Source: an uncultured Prevotellaceae bacterium (GTDB lineage: Bacteria > Bacteroidota > Bacteroidia > Bacteroidales > Bacteroidaceae). From it: a stretch of DNA of 38,839 nt. Of this stretch, positions 1 to 6,613 are shown piece after piece. How positions within the stretch are numbered: the first letter of the stretch is position 1; the number at the start of each line of letters is the position of its first letter. Position numbers and translations under genes: made by a program. The stretch is taken from positions 1 through 38,839 of the forward strand of contig CAMJQA010000030.1 of assembly GCA_946407895.1 (NCBI GenBank). Reading direction: 5' to 3'. Under the pieces are notes generated by a model. That model searched no databases and had not been told where the DNA came from. It saw nothing but the letters and a program-made list of their open reading frames with translations.

Positions 1-182
1 CTACGGCGGGCAACCTGAGTGTGCAGATAGACAAGCTCTCGGCAGCGGGTTACATCGAAGTGGAAAAGACCTTCAAGGGCAAGAAGCCCTGCACCCTCTG
101 CCGCATCACGCCTGTAGGGCTGAAAGCCTTTGAAGATTATGTAAAAGCGCTGAAAAGCTATCTGAATGTGAAAAAGACGTGA
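1..182 (+). CDS. Winged helix-turn-helix transcriptional regulator, C-terminal part (5' end outside window)
   Basis: The frame opening at base 3 runs 59 codons to a TGA at 180-182. It reads as the recognition helix and wing of a small MarR/ArsR-like winged helix: TAGNLSVQIDKLSAAGYIEV, then a basic wing (EKTFKGKKP), then ITPVGLKAFEDYVKAL, which matches the family pattern of 'GNLS..L.KL..AGYIEV.K.F.GKKP.T...LTP.G..AF..Y'. Such proteins are about 100 aa DNA-binding regulators in Bacteroidota, often encoded beside the membrane proteins they control; the partner here would lie upstream, outside the window. Two cysteines (PCTLC) sit where the family usually has Thr/Tyr, but they are too few to argue for metal sensing. 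The gene converges on the lipoprotein at 309-878. The family call is fairly sure; the target is unknown. Confidence 0.8.
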   Translation, partial: TAGNLSVQIDKLSAAGYIEVEKTFKGKKPCTLCRITPVGLKAFEDYVKALKSYLNVKKT

Positions 183-215
183 TAAACAGACTGTCATAAC
201 CGTATTGTTATATCA

Positions 216-260
216 GTTCGGGTATAATTGGGGATTTTTTACCCAAATTTATACCCGAAC
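216..260. terminator. Bidirectional hairpin terminator between convergent genes
   Basis: The arm GTTCGGGTATAA at 216 is matched by the inverted arm TTATACCCGAAC ending at 260. The inner part TTGGGGA/ACCCAA also pairs, leaving a T-rich loop. The hairpin lies between the stop at 182 (+) and the stop at 309 (-), the expected place for a terminator serving both genes. Confidence 0.7.
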
Positions 261-308
261 GGATATACTTTATTCTGTGGCAAGATCTCATTGCCCGGTC
301 TTTTCTTC

Positions 309-878
309 CTATCTTCTCAGTTTGCCCTCGGCATCAAGATATTTCAGGAAGGCCTGCCACTGTGCAGAACGGCGTTGGCGATTGGCCTTAACCCGCTCGT
401 CATTGATGAACTGCGGTATGCAGGGATAGCAGTCGTAGAGATAGTAATGCTCATCATCGGGGGCGGTATGGCCGTCTGCCGTCCCGCAACAGAGTACAAG
501 GTCATCGAAGACCTGGCTACAGACGAGGCCTACAAGGGTGGCACCACCCGTAAAGAGATATTCGCCGCCCAAGTAGAAATCTATTCCGCTCAGAAGCGGG
601 ATTTGCGACCTGAGCGGTTCTATCGTATCGCGGAAGCGCAACTCGCGAGTGGCGACGTTGAACCATTCGATATCATCGCCGGTGAACAGGGCCCCTGGCT
701 CTGTGCCGACCTCTCTTGTCTCTGTGGGGCACAAGCCATAGGCAACAAGTGACGTCTTGCCGACGGGGCAAGTGGTAAAGGGCTTCTCGGGTTCGTAAGA
801 GTCGAGGCTGCAGGCAGTCATCGAGGTGCCGGCGATGGCTGTCGCCATCATCCAGGCAAGGGGAGTGTAATGTTTCAT
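309..878 (-). CDS. Small lipoprotein of unknown function, probable target of the neighbouring ECF sigma factor
   Basis: This 189-aa protein starts with a lipoprotein signal peptide: charged MKHY, a hydrophobic stretch, then the lipobox SMTAC with the acylated Cys at residue 23 followed by SLDS. The mature part has no domain I recognise. It is cysteine-rich, with Cys in TTCPVG, YGLCPTE, LVCSQVF, VLCCGTA and YDCYPCIP, so disulfides or metal binding in the periplasm or on the outer membrane are possible. The tail is basic and helical (NDERVKANRQRRSAQWQAFLKYLD). The gene lies 72 bp downstream of the sigma-barrel gene. Its upstream region overlaps that gene's stop codon and carries the same bipartite motif that precedes the sigma gene, so I infer co-regulation, perhaps as a sensor or effector of the sigma-barrel protein. 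Confidence 0.75.
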   Translation of the reverse strand: MKHYTPLAWMMATAIAGTSMTACSLDSYEPEKPFTTCPVGKTSLVAYGLCPTETREVGTEPGALFTGDDIEWFNVATRELRFRDTIEPLRSQIPLLSGIDFYLGGEYLFTGGATLVGLVCSQVFDDLVLCCGTADGHTAPDDEHYYLYDCYPCIPQFINDERVKANRQRRSAQWQAFLKYLDAEGKLRR

Positions 879-906
879 AATACCTAATACGTGTTAAAAT
901 GAATGT

Positions 907-954
907 GTCTCCACTTATATAGTCCTCTAAATCACGAAAAGACTGCACGCCTAC
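907..954 (-). promoter_or_regulatory. Putative ECF-sigma promoter of the lipoprotein gene (copy A)
   Basis: Read on the - strand: CGTGCAGTCTTTT (949-937), 11 bp, GGACT (925-921), 2 bp, ATA, 4 bp, GAGAC (911-907). The same blocks with the same spacing occur before the sigma-barrel gene at 2682-2729. It ends 28 bp before the lipoprotein ATG at 878 and overlaps the stop of the sigma gene. It does not look like the Bacteroidota housekeeping promoter (TTTG/TAnnTTTG). Assignment to the adjacent ECF factor is inference. Confidence 0.6.
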
Positions 955-2678
955 CACGTAAATCTGATGCCAAGCGGCAGGGAGAAGGTAAACGGATGCT
1001 CCGTGCGGTAGGTTTCAATACCGCTCTTCATGGGAATATAGTACTGCAGGCTTGGCTCCACAAAGAATCCCACATTGGGCGTCAGGTGTATTTGCATGCC
1101 AAGGCCGAAGGCGGGCGCAAGCTGCCACGGGGCGCGGATGGATGCCTTGTCGCTGTCCTCGTAACGCCCGTTGATGAAGTAGTCAGAATGGAGCGTTGAG
1201 CGGACGGGCATCTCGGCCGTCAGGCCAAGGCTGCCATAGAGGCTCCATCGCCTGGTGTCGTACATATTATATATGCCCTTAATGGGGATGCCAAGGTAGT
1301 TTACAACTTGATGCTCGCGGATGATATTGCCGTCCGACCCCATCTCGAAGTCGGAGGCCAAGCGGCTATAGCTGAGGCCCGACTCCAGCCCGAAGCGCCC
1401 CGTCAGCCTATACTTCATGGCCAAGGACCATGTGACGGGCATTCGGTGATGACTTGTGCGCAGAATCTTGTCCTCGCCCGGCCGGTTGGCATTGTTCAAG
1501 GCTATACGCATGATAATGCCGCGCGTCTTGTCGCTTACGGCATCCGGATTGTTTGCCAGATAGAGGGCATAGTCGCTCCAGTTGTCGATACTGCCCGGTA
1601 TAATGGGAGTGGGAGAAGGCATTGACTGTGCATCTGAGGGAACGGGCTTATAGCTGAATGGCTGGTTATAGCGGTTCTGCTCACCGAGCTGACCAGCGTA
1701 TGCCAGTTCGAAGTGCCACTTCCCCTGGCTCTTGGTACCGGAAGCAGATTTGTCAGGCAACAGTTCGGCCATATCGCCAAGCGGAAGTTCCCCGCTGCGT
1801 ATAGCCCTTGATGTATCTGCCGCTGAGGTGTCAGGGGCGATCCGCTCCTGTGCAACCATGTTCGACAGGGCATCAGGTGCAATGGAATCTGCAACCTGGG
1901 CAATGACGGGCTGCAGGGTATCAGCTGCGTGGGCAAGCAACCGACGCTTTGGCAAGCTAACGGTTACGGGCTCCTTCACGCTTTCCGTGTGGTGCTCGCC
2001 GGGTGCCGGTTGAGGGTTATCCCCTGCGAATCCTTGATTTTCCACTACAGGCTTTTCGCCACGGGTAACTGGCACATCTTTTTTCCTGAGCAATAGGAAC
2101 GTAAGGGGGATGAGCAGCAACAGAAGGACGGCAACCCAGTATTGCTGCATCATCTTGCGCAGCATTTTCTTGGCCCGTGCCAGTTGCGATGATGACGAAT
2201 GCGGCTCAATACCCAGCATGCCGGCAATCTCCTTGTGCGACATACCCTCGAACACCGACAAGCGGAACACCTTGCCATATCCCTCAGGCAGCCGCTCTAT
2301 CATTTTCACCACCTCGCTCAGCGGAACCCCTCGCACATCCCTTTCCTCGGTTTCAGCTGCAATCAGCTCGGCCCCCTTTGCCTCGTCAAGCGAAACCGTA
2401 GGCAGAGCCTCCAGATGGTTCTTGCATTTCGATGCCACATTTCTTGTGATGGCCGCCATCCAGGCCTCTGCCCGCCGGGCATCGCGCAGCCGGTCGAACG
2501 AAGTGAAGATAATGACAAACGCATCGTGAAGCACGTCTTCCACCGTCTGTTCGTCGCTGATATAACGCCTGCAAACGCCCCTCATCTGCCTGGCGTATGC
2601 CTTATACAACTCGCCAAGGGCATCAGCATCTCCTTGCCTGCATCGTTCTATCAGCTGTGAAATCTCCATCGTTAGCAT
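951..2678 (-). CDS. ECF sigma factor fused to a transmembrane helix and an outer-membrane beta-barrel
   Basis: Residues about 1-175 are a complete ECF sigma-70 factor: region 2 (LYKAYARQM...YISDEQTVEDVLHDAFVI...AWMAAITRN) and region 4 (LPEGYGKVFRLSVFEGMSHK, then EIAGMLGIEPHSSSSQLARA). Region 4 runs straight into a hydrophobic helix at about 181-197 (VAVLLLLLIPLTFLLL) with a KK stop-transfer signal. A Pro/Ala/Asp-rich linker follows to about 320. Residues 320-575 look like an outer-membrane barrel: alternating strands such as FELAYAGQLG, FGLESGLSYSRL and WSLYGSLGLTAEM, ending in PLGIRFTW, with the terminal aromatic typical of barrels. Bacteroidota usually encode the sigma factor and an 'anti-sigma plus barrel' protein as two genes; here they form one frame without a break. 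I chose the ATG at 2678 (ATG at 2669 is also possible). The GTG at 2702 falls inside the promoter motif. Fusion and domains are seen; regulation by release from the envelope is inference. Confidence 0.85.
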   Translation of the reverse strand: MLTMEISQLIERCRQGDADALGELYKAYARQMRGVCRRYISDEQTVEDVLHDAFVIIFTSFDRLRDARRAEAWMAAITRNVASKCKNHLEALPTVSLDEAKGAELIAAETEERDVRGVPLSEVVKMIERLPEGYGKVFRLSVFEGMSHKEIAGMLGIEPHSSSSQLARAKKMLRKMMQQYWVAVLLLLLIPLTFLLLRKKDVPVTRGEKPVVENQGFAGDNPQPAPGEHHTESVKEPVTVSLPKRRLLAHAADTLQPVIAQVADSIAPDALSNMVAQERIAPDTSAADTSRAIRSGELPLGDMAELLPDKSASGTKSQGKWHFELAYAGQLGEQNRYNQPFSYKPVPSDAQSMPSPTPIIPGSIDNWSDYALYLANNPDAVSDKTRGIIMRIALNNANRPGEDKILRTSHHRMPVTWSLAMKYRLTGRFGLESGLSYSRLASDFEMGSDGNIIREHQVVNYLGIPIKGIYNMYDTRRWSLYGSLGLTAEMPVRSTLHSDYFINGRYEDSDKASIRAPWQLAPAFGLGMQIHLTPNVGFFVEPSLQYYIPMKSGIETYRTEHPFTFSLPLGIRFTW

Positions 2679-2681
2679 AAC

Positions 2682-2729
2682 GTCTCTGCCTATTAAGTCC
2701 ACAAAGCATCAAAAAGACTGCACGGTTAC
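2682..2729 (-). promoter_or_regulatory. Putative autoregulated ECF-sigma promoter of the sigma-barrel gene (copy B)
   Basis: Read on the - strand: GGTAACCGTGCAGTCTTTT (core 2724-2712), 11 bp, GGACT (2700-2696), TA, ATA, 4 bp, GAGAC (2686-2682). The 13-bp first block and the GGACT, ATA and GAGAC blocks are identical, with identical spacing, to copy A at 907-954, while the 11-bp spacer differs. GTAAC just upstream resembles the AAC-type -35 element of many ECF promoters. It lies only a few bases from the ATG at 2678, implying a very short leader. Confidence 0.62.
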
Positions 2730-2916
2730 CCACTTTTTTTTCAGAGATTTTCACTTTTTTGCATGAAGAGTGGCAGGTGAATGGGCATAAAGTTCTCTCG
2801 GAACACATAAAACAACCGCTAAATCAGCTGACTTGCAACCCCCTTGCAGCTCGGGGAAAGGCTTCACCACGGATTGAACGACCCCGACGATTTGGCGGAT
2901 CGGAAAGGGCACTCCC
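2730..2916. other. Intergenic stretch without a gene
   Basis: These bases separate the end of the DUF1573 gene from the sigma-barrel promoter. I see A/T tracts near 2732-2760 and no convincing gene or classic terminator. Confidence 0.5.
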
Positions 2917-3363
2917 CTACTCCACCAGTTCGGCCCTTACGCGAAGGCGGGTGTACTTGCCGGGGCCACTGTAGAAGACGGTGATGAGGTTGGTAACCAC
3001 GCCGCGGTCATCCAGGTCGCGGGCATGAAAGGTGACCTTTATCTTGGCCTCCTTGCCGGGCTTCAGGGGCTTGCGGGGCAGCTTGACTTCGGCGCAGGGG
3101 CAACTGACCTCGGCATGGTCGAAGACAAGGGGCTGATTCCCCGCGTTGCGGCATACGAACTCCACGGTACGGCTCTCGCCCTTGCTCACACTAAGCTGCC
3201 CGGCATCGGCCATCAGGTTGCTGAAGGTGAGCCGCGGCTGCGCACTCAGTGGCAGGTGCAGCATGCATAGCAGCATCAGGCATAGCTGGCACTGGCGCTG
3301 GCTGAGGCGCTGGCGAAGCAGGTGCTGGAGGAGCCGCAGAAAGCGCTGGAGGCCTTGCATCAT
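2917..3363 (-). CDS. DUF1573 domain protein, secreted or periplasmic
   Basis: This 148-aa protein has a basic, hydrophobic N-terminus (LCLMLLCMLHLPLSAQP) that reads as a signal peptide cleaved after SAQ or nearby. A single Ig-like DUF1573 domain fills the rest: the signature pieces are VEFVCRNAGNQPLVFDHAEV, SCPCAEVKLPRKPLKPGKEA and IKVTFHARDLDDRGVVTNLI, matching the family layout of 'N.G..pL.i..v..sC.C......p..PG....i.V.f'. DUF1573 proteins are common extracytoplasmic Bacteroidota proteins; their molecular role is not settled. The ATG at 3363 overlaps the TGA of the upstream lipoprotein gene as ATGA, and a second ATG follows at once, so translation is probably coupled. It is the last gene of the presumed six-gene operon. 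Confidence 0.82.
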   Translation of the reverse strand: MMQGLQRFLRLLQHLLRQRLSQRQCQLCLMLLCMLHLPLSAQPRLTFSNLMADAGQLSVSKGESRTVEFVCRNAGNQPLVFDHAEVSCPCAEVKLPRKPLKPGKEAKIKVTFHARDLDDRGVVTNLITVFYSGPGKYTRLRVRAELVE

Positions 3364-5738
3364 TTTCCTACACCGCCCATATCTACAAGCTGGGCTCCTT
3401 CTGTGGGATAGCCGTCCCAATACTGCTCGTTCTCGCCCTCCATATCACGTACCATCCTGAGATACATCTTATTTACATCCTGAGGACGTACGATAACGAC
3501 ATCCCCGCCCTGCGTCTCGTAGTAGGGGGTGACGGCCATCTCGAAGTCATAGGTGTCGCGGGGCTTTACCCTGAGGCGGAACTTCATATCGACATTATTC
3601 TCGTAAACGATTTCCGTAACAGGAATCTTCCGACTGTCAATCACGCGGTTAATGACGTTGTCTGTGCCCAGTTCCAAGCGGTCGAGGGTAACGATGACGC
3701 CCCACTGCTTCCAGTCGACCATCTTGGGCAGATTGGTAATCTGTACCTGCTGGTAGAACTCCCATTCCTCGTAATCGTCTTTATAGTCATATTTATTGAG
3801 GAAGAGGTTGCGGAATGTCATAGTGGCCGAGCTGGACACGTTACAGGGTATGTGGCTATCGTCATAGCGATAAATCTCGCCCGTACTCTTGTGCTCGATG
3901 TAGGGCACCATCATATATTTCTTTCCAGGCTTATAGTCGGCATCAACGAACGAGAAGTCATACTTGGCCTTGTACTTCAACAGGGTTTTCGCCTCGCTCT
4001 TTCCCAAGAAGATATCGTTGTCCCCCTGCTGTTCGTAGAAATAAACGCCAACCTGATACTTGTCGGCCCCGACATGCTTGATCATATTCAGTTCGGTTAT
4101 CTGGTAGCTGCCACTGACCACAGCCTCTACCCCGCCGTTATAGTCATCCTGAAGCTTTGCCTTCCCGGAAGGATTCGTAAGGAGAGGATAGAAGGGTTCC
4201 ACCACAGGCCCCAGCAGATAGATAGTTCTCAGGCCGGGAATGGAAAAGTCCAGACTAGCCCAGTCCTTACCCGCCGGCGACATGGCAAAGGCTTTTATCT
4301 TTGGCGTGAGGTTGACATTGAAGGAGGCTCCATCGTTCTTCTGCAGCGGGACGGAGAGCTTGAACTTGAACTCTGCACCCAGCTCGGCACCCGCACCGAG
4401 ACCGAACAAGCCACCTGACACACCGACTCCGGCCAGGCATTCGACAGAGCCCTTTACCTGGAACTCGCCATAGATATCGAACTTATCAACGCTGAATTCG
4501 TTATTCTTCTTATCATTGATCTTAATGTCTTTTTTTATCATCTGCCCATTGTCGTATATGACTTCCTTGTGGATGGCGCCCAATCCCTTGGAGAACACAA
4601 CCTCGCCCATCAGGGAGAAGTTAGCCTCCATCTTTGGTGCTATACGGAGGAAAAGCTCCACGGGTATGGGCACGGGTACTGGCAAATGGAGCATGAACGG
4701 TTTGGGACTGATGTCGTTCAGCTTGCTCAGCGCGTTTTTATCCAAGCCCTTGAACATGCTCAAATAGCTGTCCCGAAGCTCTTTAGGCCCCATGGTCTTC
4801 GACATTCCGGCATTTATCTTGAGCTTGAAGGACGGCGTCTCATCATAGACGTCCTTCACGTAGTCTTGTCCGTTGGAGACCTTCTGAATGTGATGGAAGG
4901 TAGTCTGCTCATGGTAGGAGCCTATGACAGATATCTTAAGTCCCTTCTGGGTTAGCTTGGTGAACACATTGTCCCACTTCGATATCTTACCATTGTTGAT
5001 GGTAAAGATGCGGATATCCTTGTCCTTGGTTTTCTTTACGTCCGTATCTTCATCCTTAGGGCTATAGTCCTTTTTACCCTCCTCACCCTGCTCGTCATCA
5101 TCGTCAGCTCGCGTCTGGCCCTGATGTGCAAACGCACCTGAACGGAGCTTGACTTCAGCCTCCTTGCGAGCGACCACCTCGGGCCCGAAGAAAGCCCAGT
5201 CGGTAAAGACGGTCAACGTATCGCCCTCTTCGCTAACGTCCTGCTCATCAAGGTAATCCTCGGGGTCAAAGGCCATCTGCTGATCATAATCCAGCTTGAT
5301 GTCCATATCCAGCTTCTTGAAGACCTTGCCATGAGGCACGCGCGTAGTCACCATCTTGAACATGCCGTTCGCCTGTGTCAGCTCTACAACCTTGGAGCAG
5401 AGGCCGTGGCGCAGGTGCTCGTTGCACCCCATAGTGATGTACTCGCCCACAGGAACAAGCAGGTCGCGGGGTATGTTGTCGGAGAAATAGAGGATGCTGT
5501 CATCCTCAACGGTTACCAGATAGTCAACGGCATCCTCACTGAGTACCTTGGTGCTGTCGCCGTACTGGAAGGTGATATCGCCGTATTCAGTTTCCAGGGT
5601 ATAGGGTTCCTCGCGCCCGACTTCTGTCAGATCTACTTTCTTCTCCTCCTCCTTTGTGTAATCCTCCATCATCAGGGTACAGCTGCCCATGAGGATGGTC
5701 AGGAGGAGTAACCGTAGGATATTATGTAAACGTTTCAT
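3360..5738 (-). CDS. Large lipoprotein of unknown function
   Basis: The protein is 792 aa from the ATG at 5738, chosen because it places a clean lipoprotein signal peptide at the start (MKRLHN, hydrophobic core, lipobox LMGSC with Cys at residue 20). An earlier in-frame start would add nine residues before it. I recognise no family. Residues about 211-241 are a highly charged linker (DDDDEQGEEGKKD and similar). The middle is glycine-rich and strand-like (GLFGLGAGAELGAEFKFKLS), resembling parts of the 3667-aa protein in the same operon, including a 'LGPVVEPFYPLL' segment and Ig-like modules later (YQVGVYFYEQQ, TFRNLFLNKY). It overlaps the DUF1573 gene by 4 bp and lies 136 bp after the Ig-like lipoprotein gene. 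Likely outer-membrane anchored and part of the same surface assembly (inference). Confidence 0.75.
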   Translation of the reverse strand: MKRLHNILRLLLLTILMGSCTLMMEDYTKEEEKKVDLTEVGREEPYTLETEYGDITFQYGDSTKVLSEDAVDYLVTVEDDSILYFSDNIPRDLLVPVGEYITMGCNEHLRHGLCSKVVELTQANGMFKMVTTRVPHGKVFKKLDMDIKLDYDQQMAFDPEDYLDEQDVSEEGDTLTVFTDWAFFGPEVVARKEAEVKLRSGAFAHQGQTRADDDDEQGEEGKKDYSPKDEDTDVKKTKDKDIRIFTINNGKISKWDNVFTKLTQKGLKISVIGSYHEQTTFHHIQKVSNGQDYVKDVYDETPSFKLKINAGMSKTMGPKELRDSYLSMFKGLDKNALSKLNDISPKPFMLHLPVPVPIPVELFLRIAPKMEANFSLMGEVVFSKGLGAIHKEVIYDNGQMIKKDIKINDKKNNEFSVDKFDIYGEFQVKGSVECLAGVGVSGGLFGLGAGAELGAEFKFKLSVPLQKNDGASFNVNLTPKIKAFAMSPAGKDWASLDFSIPGLRTIYLLGPVVEPFYPLLTNPSGKAKLQDDYNGGVEAVVSGSYQITELNMIKHVGADKYQVGVYFYEQQGDNDIFLGKSEAKTLLKYKAKYDFSFVDADYKPGKKYMMVPYIEHKSTGEIYRYDDSHIPCNVSSSATMTFRNLFLNKYDYKDDYEEWEFYQQVQITNLPKMVDWKQWGVIVTLDRLELGTDNVINRVIDSRKIPVTEIVYENNVDMKFRLRVKPRDTYDFEMAVTPYYETQGGDVVIVRPQDVNKMYLRMVRDMEGENEQYWDGYPTEGAQLVDMGGVGK

Positions 5739-5874
5739 CTCTCTCAAAAAAAGACTATTTCTCATTCAACAACATTTTTTTTCTCAGTGTTCCCCTCTCC
5801 AGGGGGGGGCAGTCACCCAGGTCAGGAGGCGGAAGAGCGGTTGGGCAGCTCTCTGAATCTCGCGGGGGCGGGTT
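5739..5874. other. Spacer with homopolymer runs inside the presumed operon
   Basis: This is the longest gap inside the six-gene block. It holds eight G at 5802-5809 next to a C-rich stretch (CCCCTCTCC) that could fold back on it, and eight T at 5775-5782. No gene is seen. A weak attenuator or a site of slippage is possible. Confidence 0.4.
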
Positions 5875-6564
5875 CTACTTGAACGTCAGCTCGGTAGGGC
5901 GGCTGGGCGAGCCGTGCGTCTCGCCGTCGAAGGGGATGACGAGCGAAGGAGATGTCTGCACCTGCAGGGTGCGTGGGCTGTAGGCACGGAAGGTAATCTC
6001 CTCATGACCCGGATTATCGCCCGAGACGTAGAACTCATTGCTCCACACACGGAAGCGGTACAGGGTGCGGTCATCATTCATGGCCTCGCCCAAGCCCCTG
6101 ATTTCATCATCGTGGAAGGCGGCGAATATCATACGGCTGCCCGGGGCATAACCCGTCACCAGGATATGCGAATACACCACCATATCATTCACGAACCCCC
6201 GGCCGTCGAAATCGCCCCAGCGGGGCATTACAACCACCGTACAGGTATCGGACAGGGCATGGCTGACGGATACGGCCACCAGTGTGGTCGTGCCCTCATC
6301 GGCGGCATAGATGGTATCATTGCGCACGCCCACTACGCGGTCATCGTTGCTATACATATAGATGGTGGTATTGCTCAACGTGTCGGGCTGTATGTAGGGA
6401 GCCAGGAAGAACGTGTCGCCCTTCATGACGTAAACCGTATCGTAGGTGAAATGCATGCTGACGAGCTCCTGCGTCTCGCTGTCGAACTCCATGTCAATGA
6501 GTCCGCACCCCGCAAGCAAGCCTACGAGGCAGAAGCATATTAGTTTGGATATTCTATATTTCAT
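5875..6564 (-). CDS. Lipoprotein with a bacterial Ig-like domain
   Basis: From the ATG at 6564 this is a 229-aa lipoprotein: MKYRISK, hydrophobic core, lipobox LLAGC, then GLIDMEFD. Another ATG three codons upstream would also work. Residues about 45-115 resemble a BIG2-type Ig-like fold: VYVMKGDTFFLAPYIQPD, then NDDRVVGVRNDTIYAADEGT, then TTLVAVSVSHALSDTCTVVV, the usual 'value is true of each state, then constant' pattern of such domains. The second half (RWGDFDGRGFVNDMVVYSHI to the end) is strand-rich and unassigned. It sits between the FnIII gene (50 bp) and the large lipoprotein gene in the operon, and is probably an outer-membrane component exposed to the periplasm or the surface. Confidence 0.78.
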   Translation of the reverse strand: MKYRISKLICFCLVGLLAGCGLIDMEFDSETQELVSMHFTYDTVYVMKGDTFFLAPYIQPDTLSNTTIYMYSNDDRVVGVRNDTIYAADEGTTTLVAVSVSHALSDTCTVVVMPRWGDFDGRGFVNDMVVYSHILVTGYAPGSRMIFAAFHDDEIRGLGEAMNDDRTLYRFRVWSNEFYVSGDNPGHEEITFRAYSPRTLQVQTSPSLVIPFDGETHGSPSRPTELTFK

Positions 6565-6613
6565 ATTGAGCATATATGTACCTCTATATTGTTAACTCAT
6601 TTTACATAACGCC

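Noticed and set aside
2679..2702. GTG start at 2702 for the sigma-barrel gene, adding eight residues
   Set aside because: It lies inside the conserved promoter motif shared with 907-954; ATG at 2678 or 2669 fits better.
5739..5757. AGTCTTTTTTT before the 792-aa lipoprotein gene as a third ECF promoter copy
   Set aside because: Only part of the first block is present, without CGTGC, GGACT or GAGAC at the right distances, and it is too close to the ATG.
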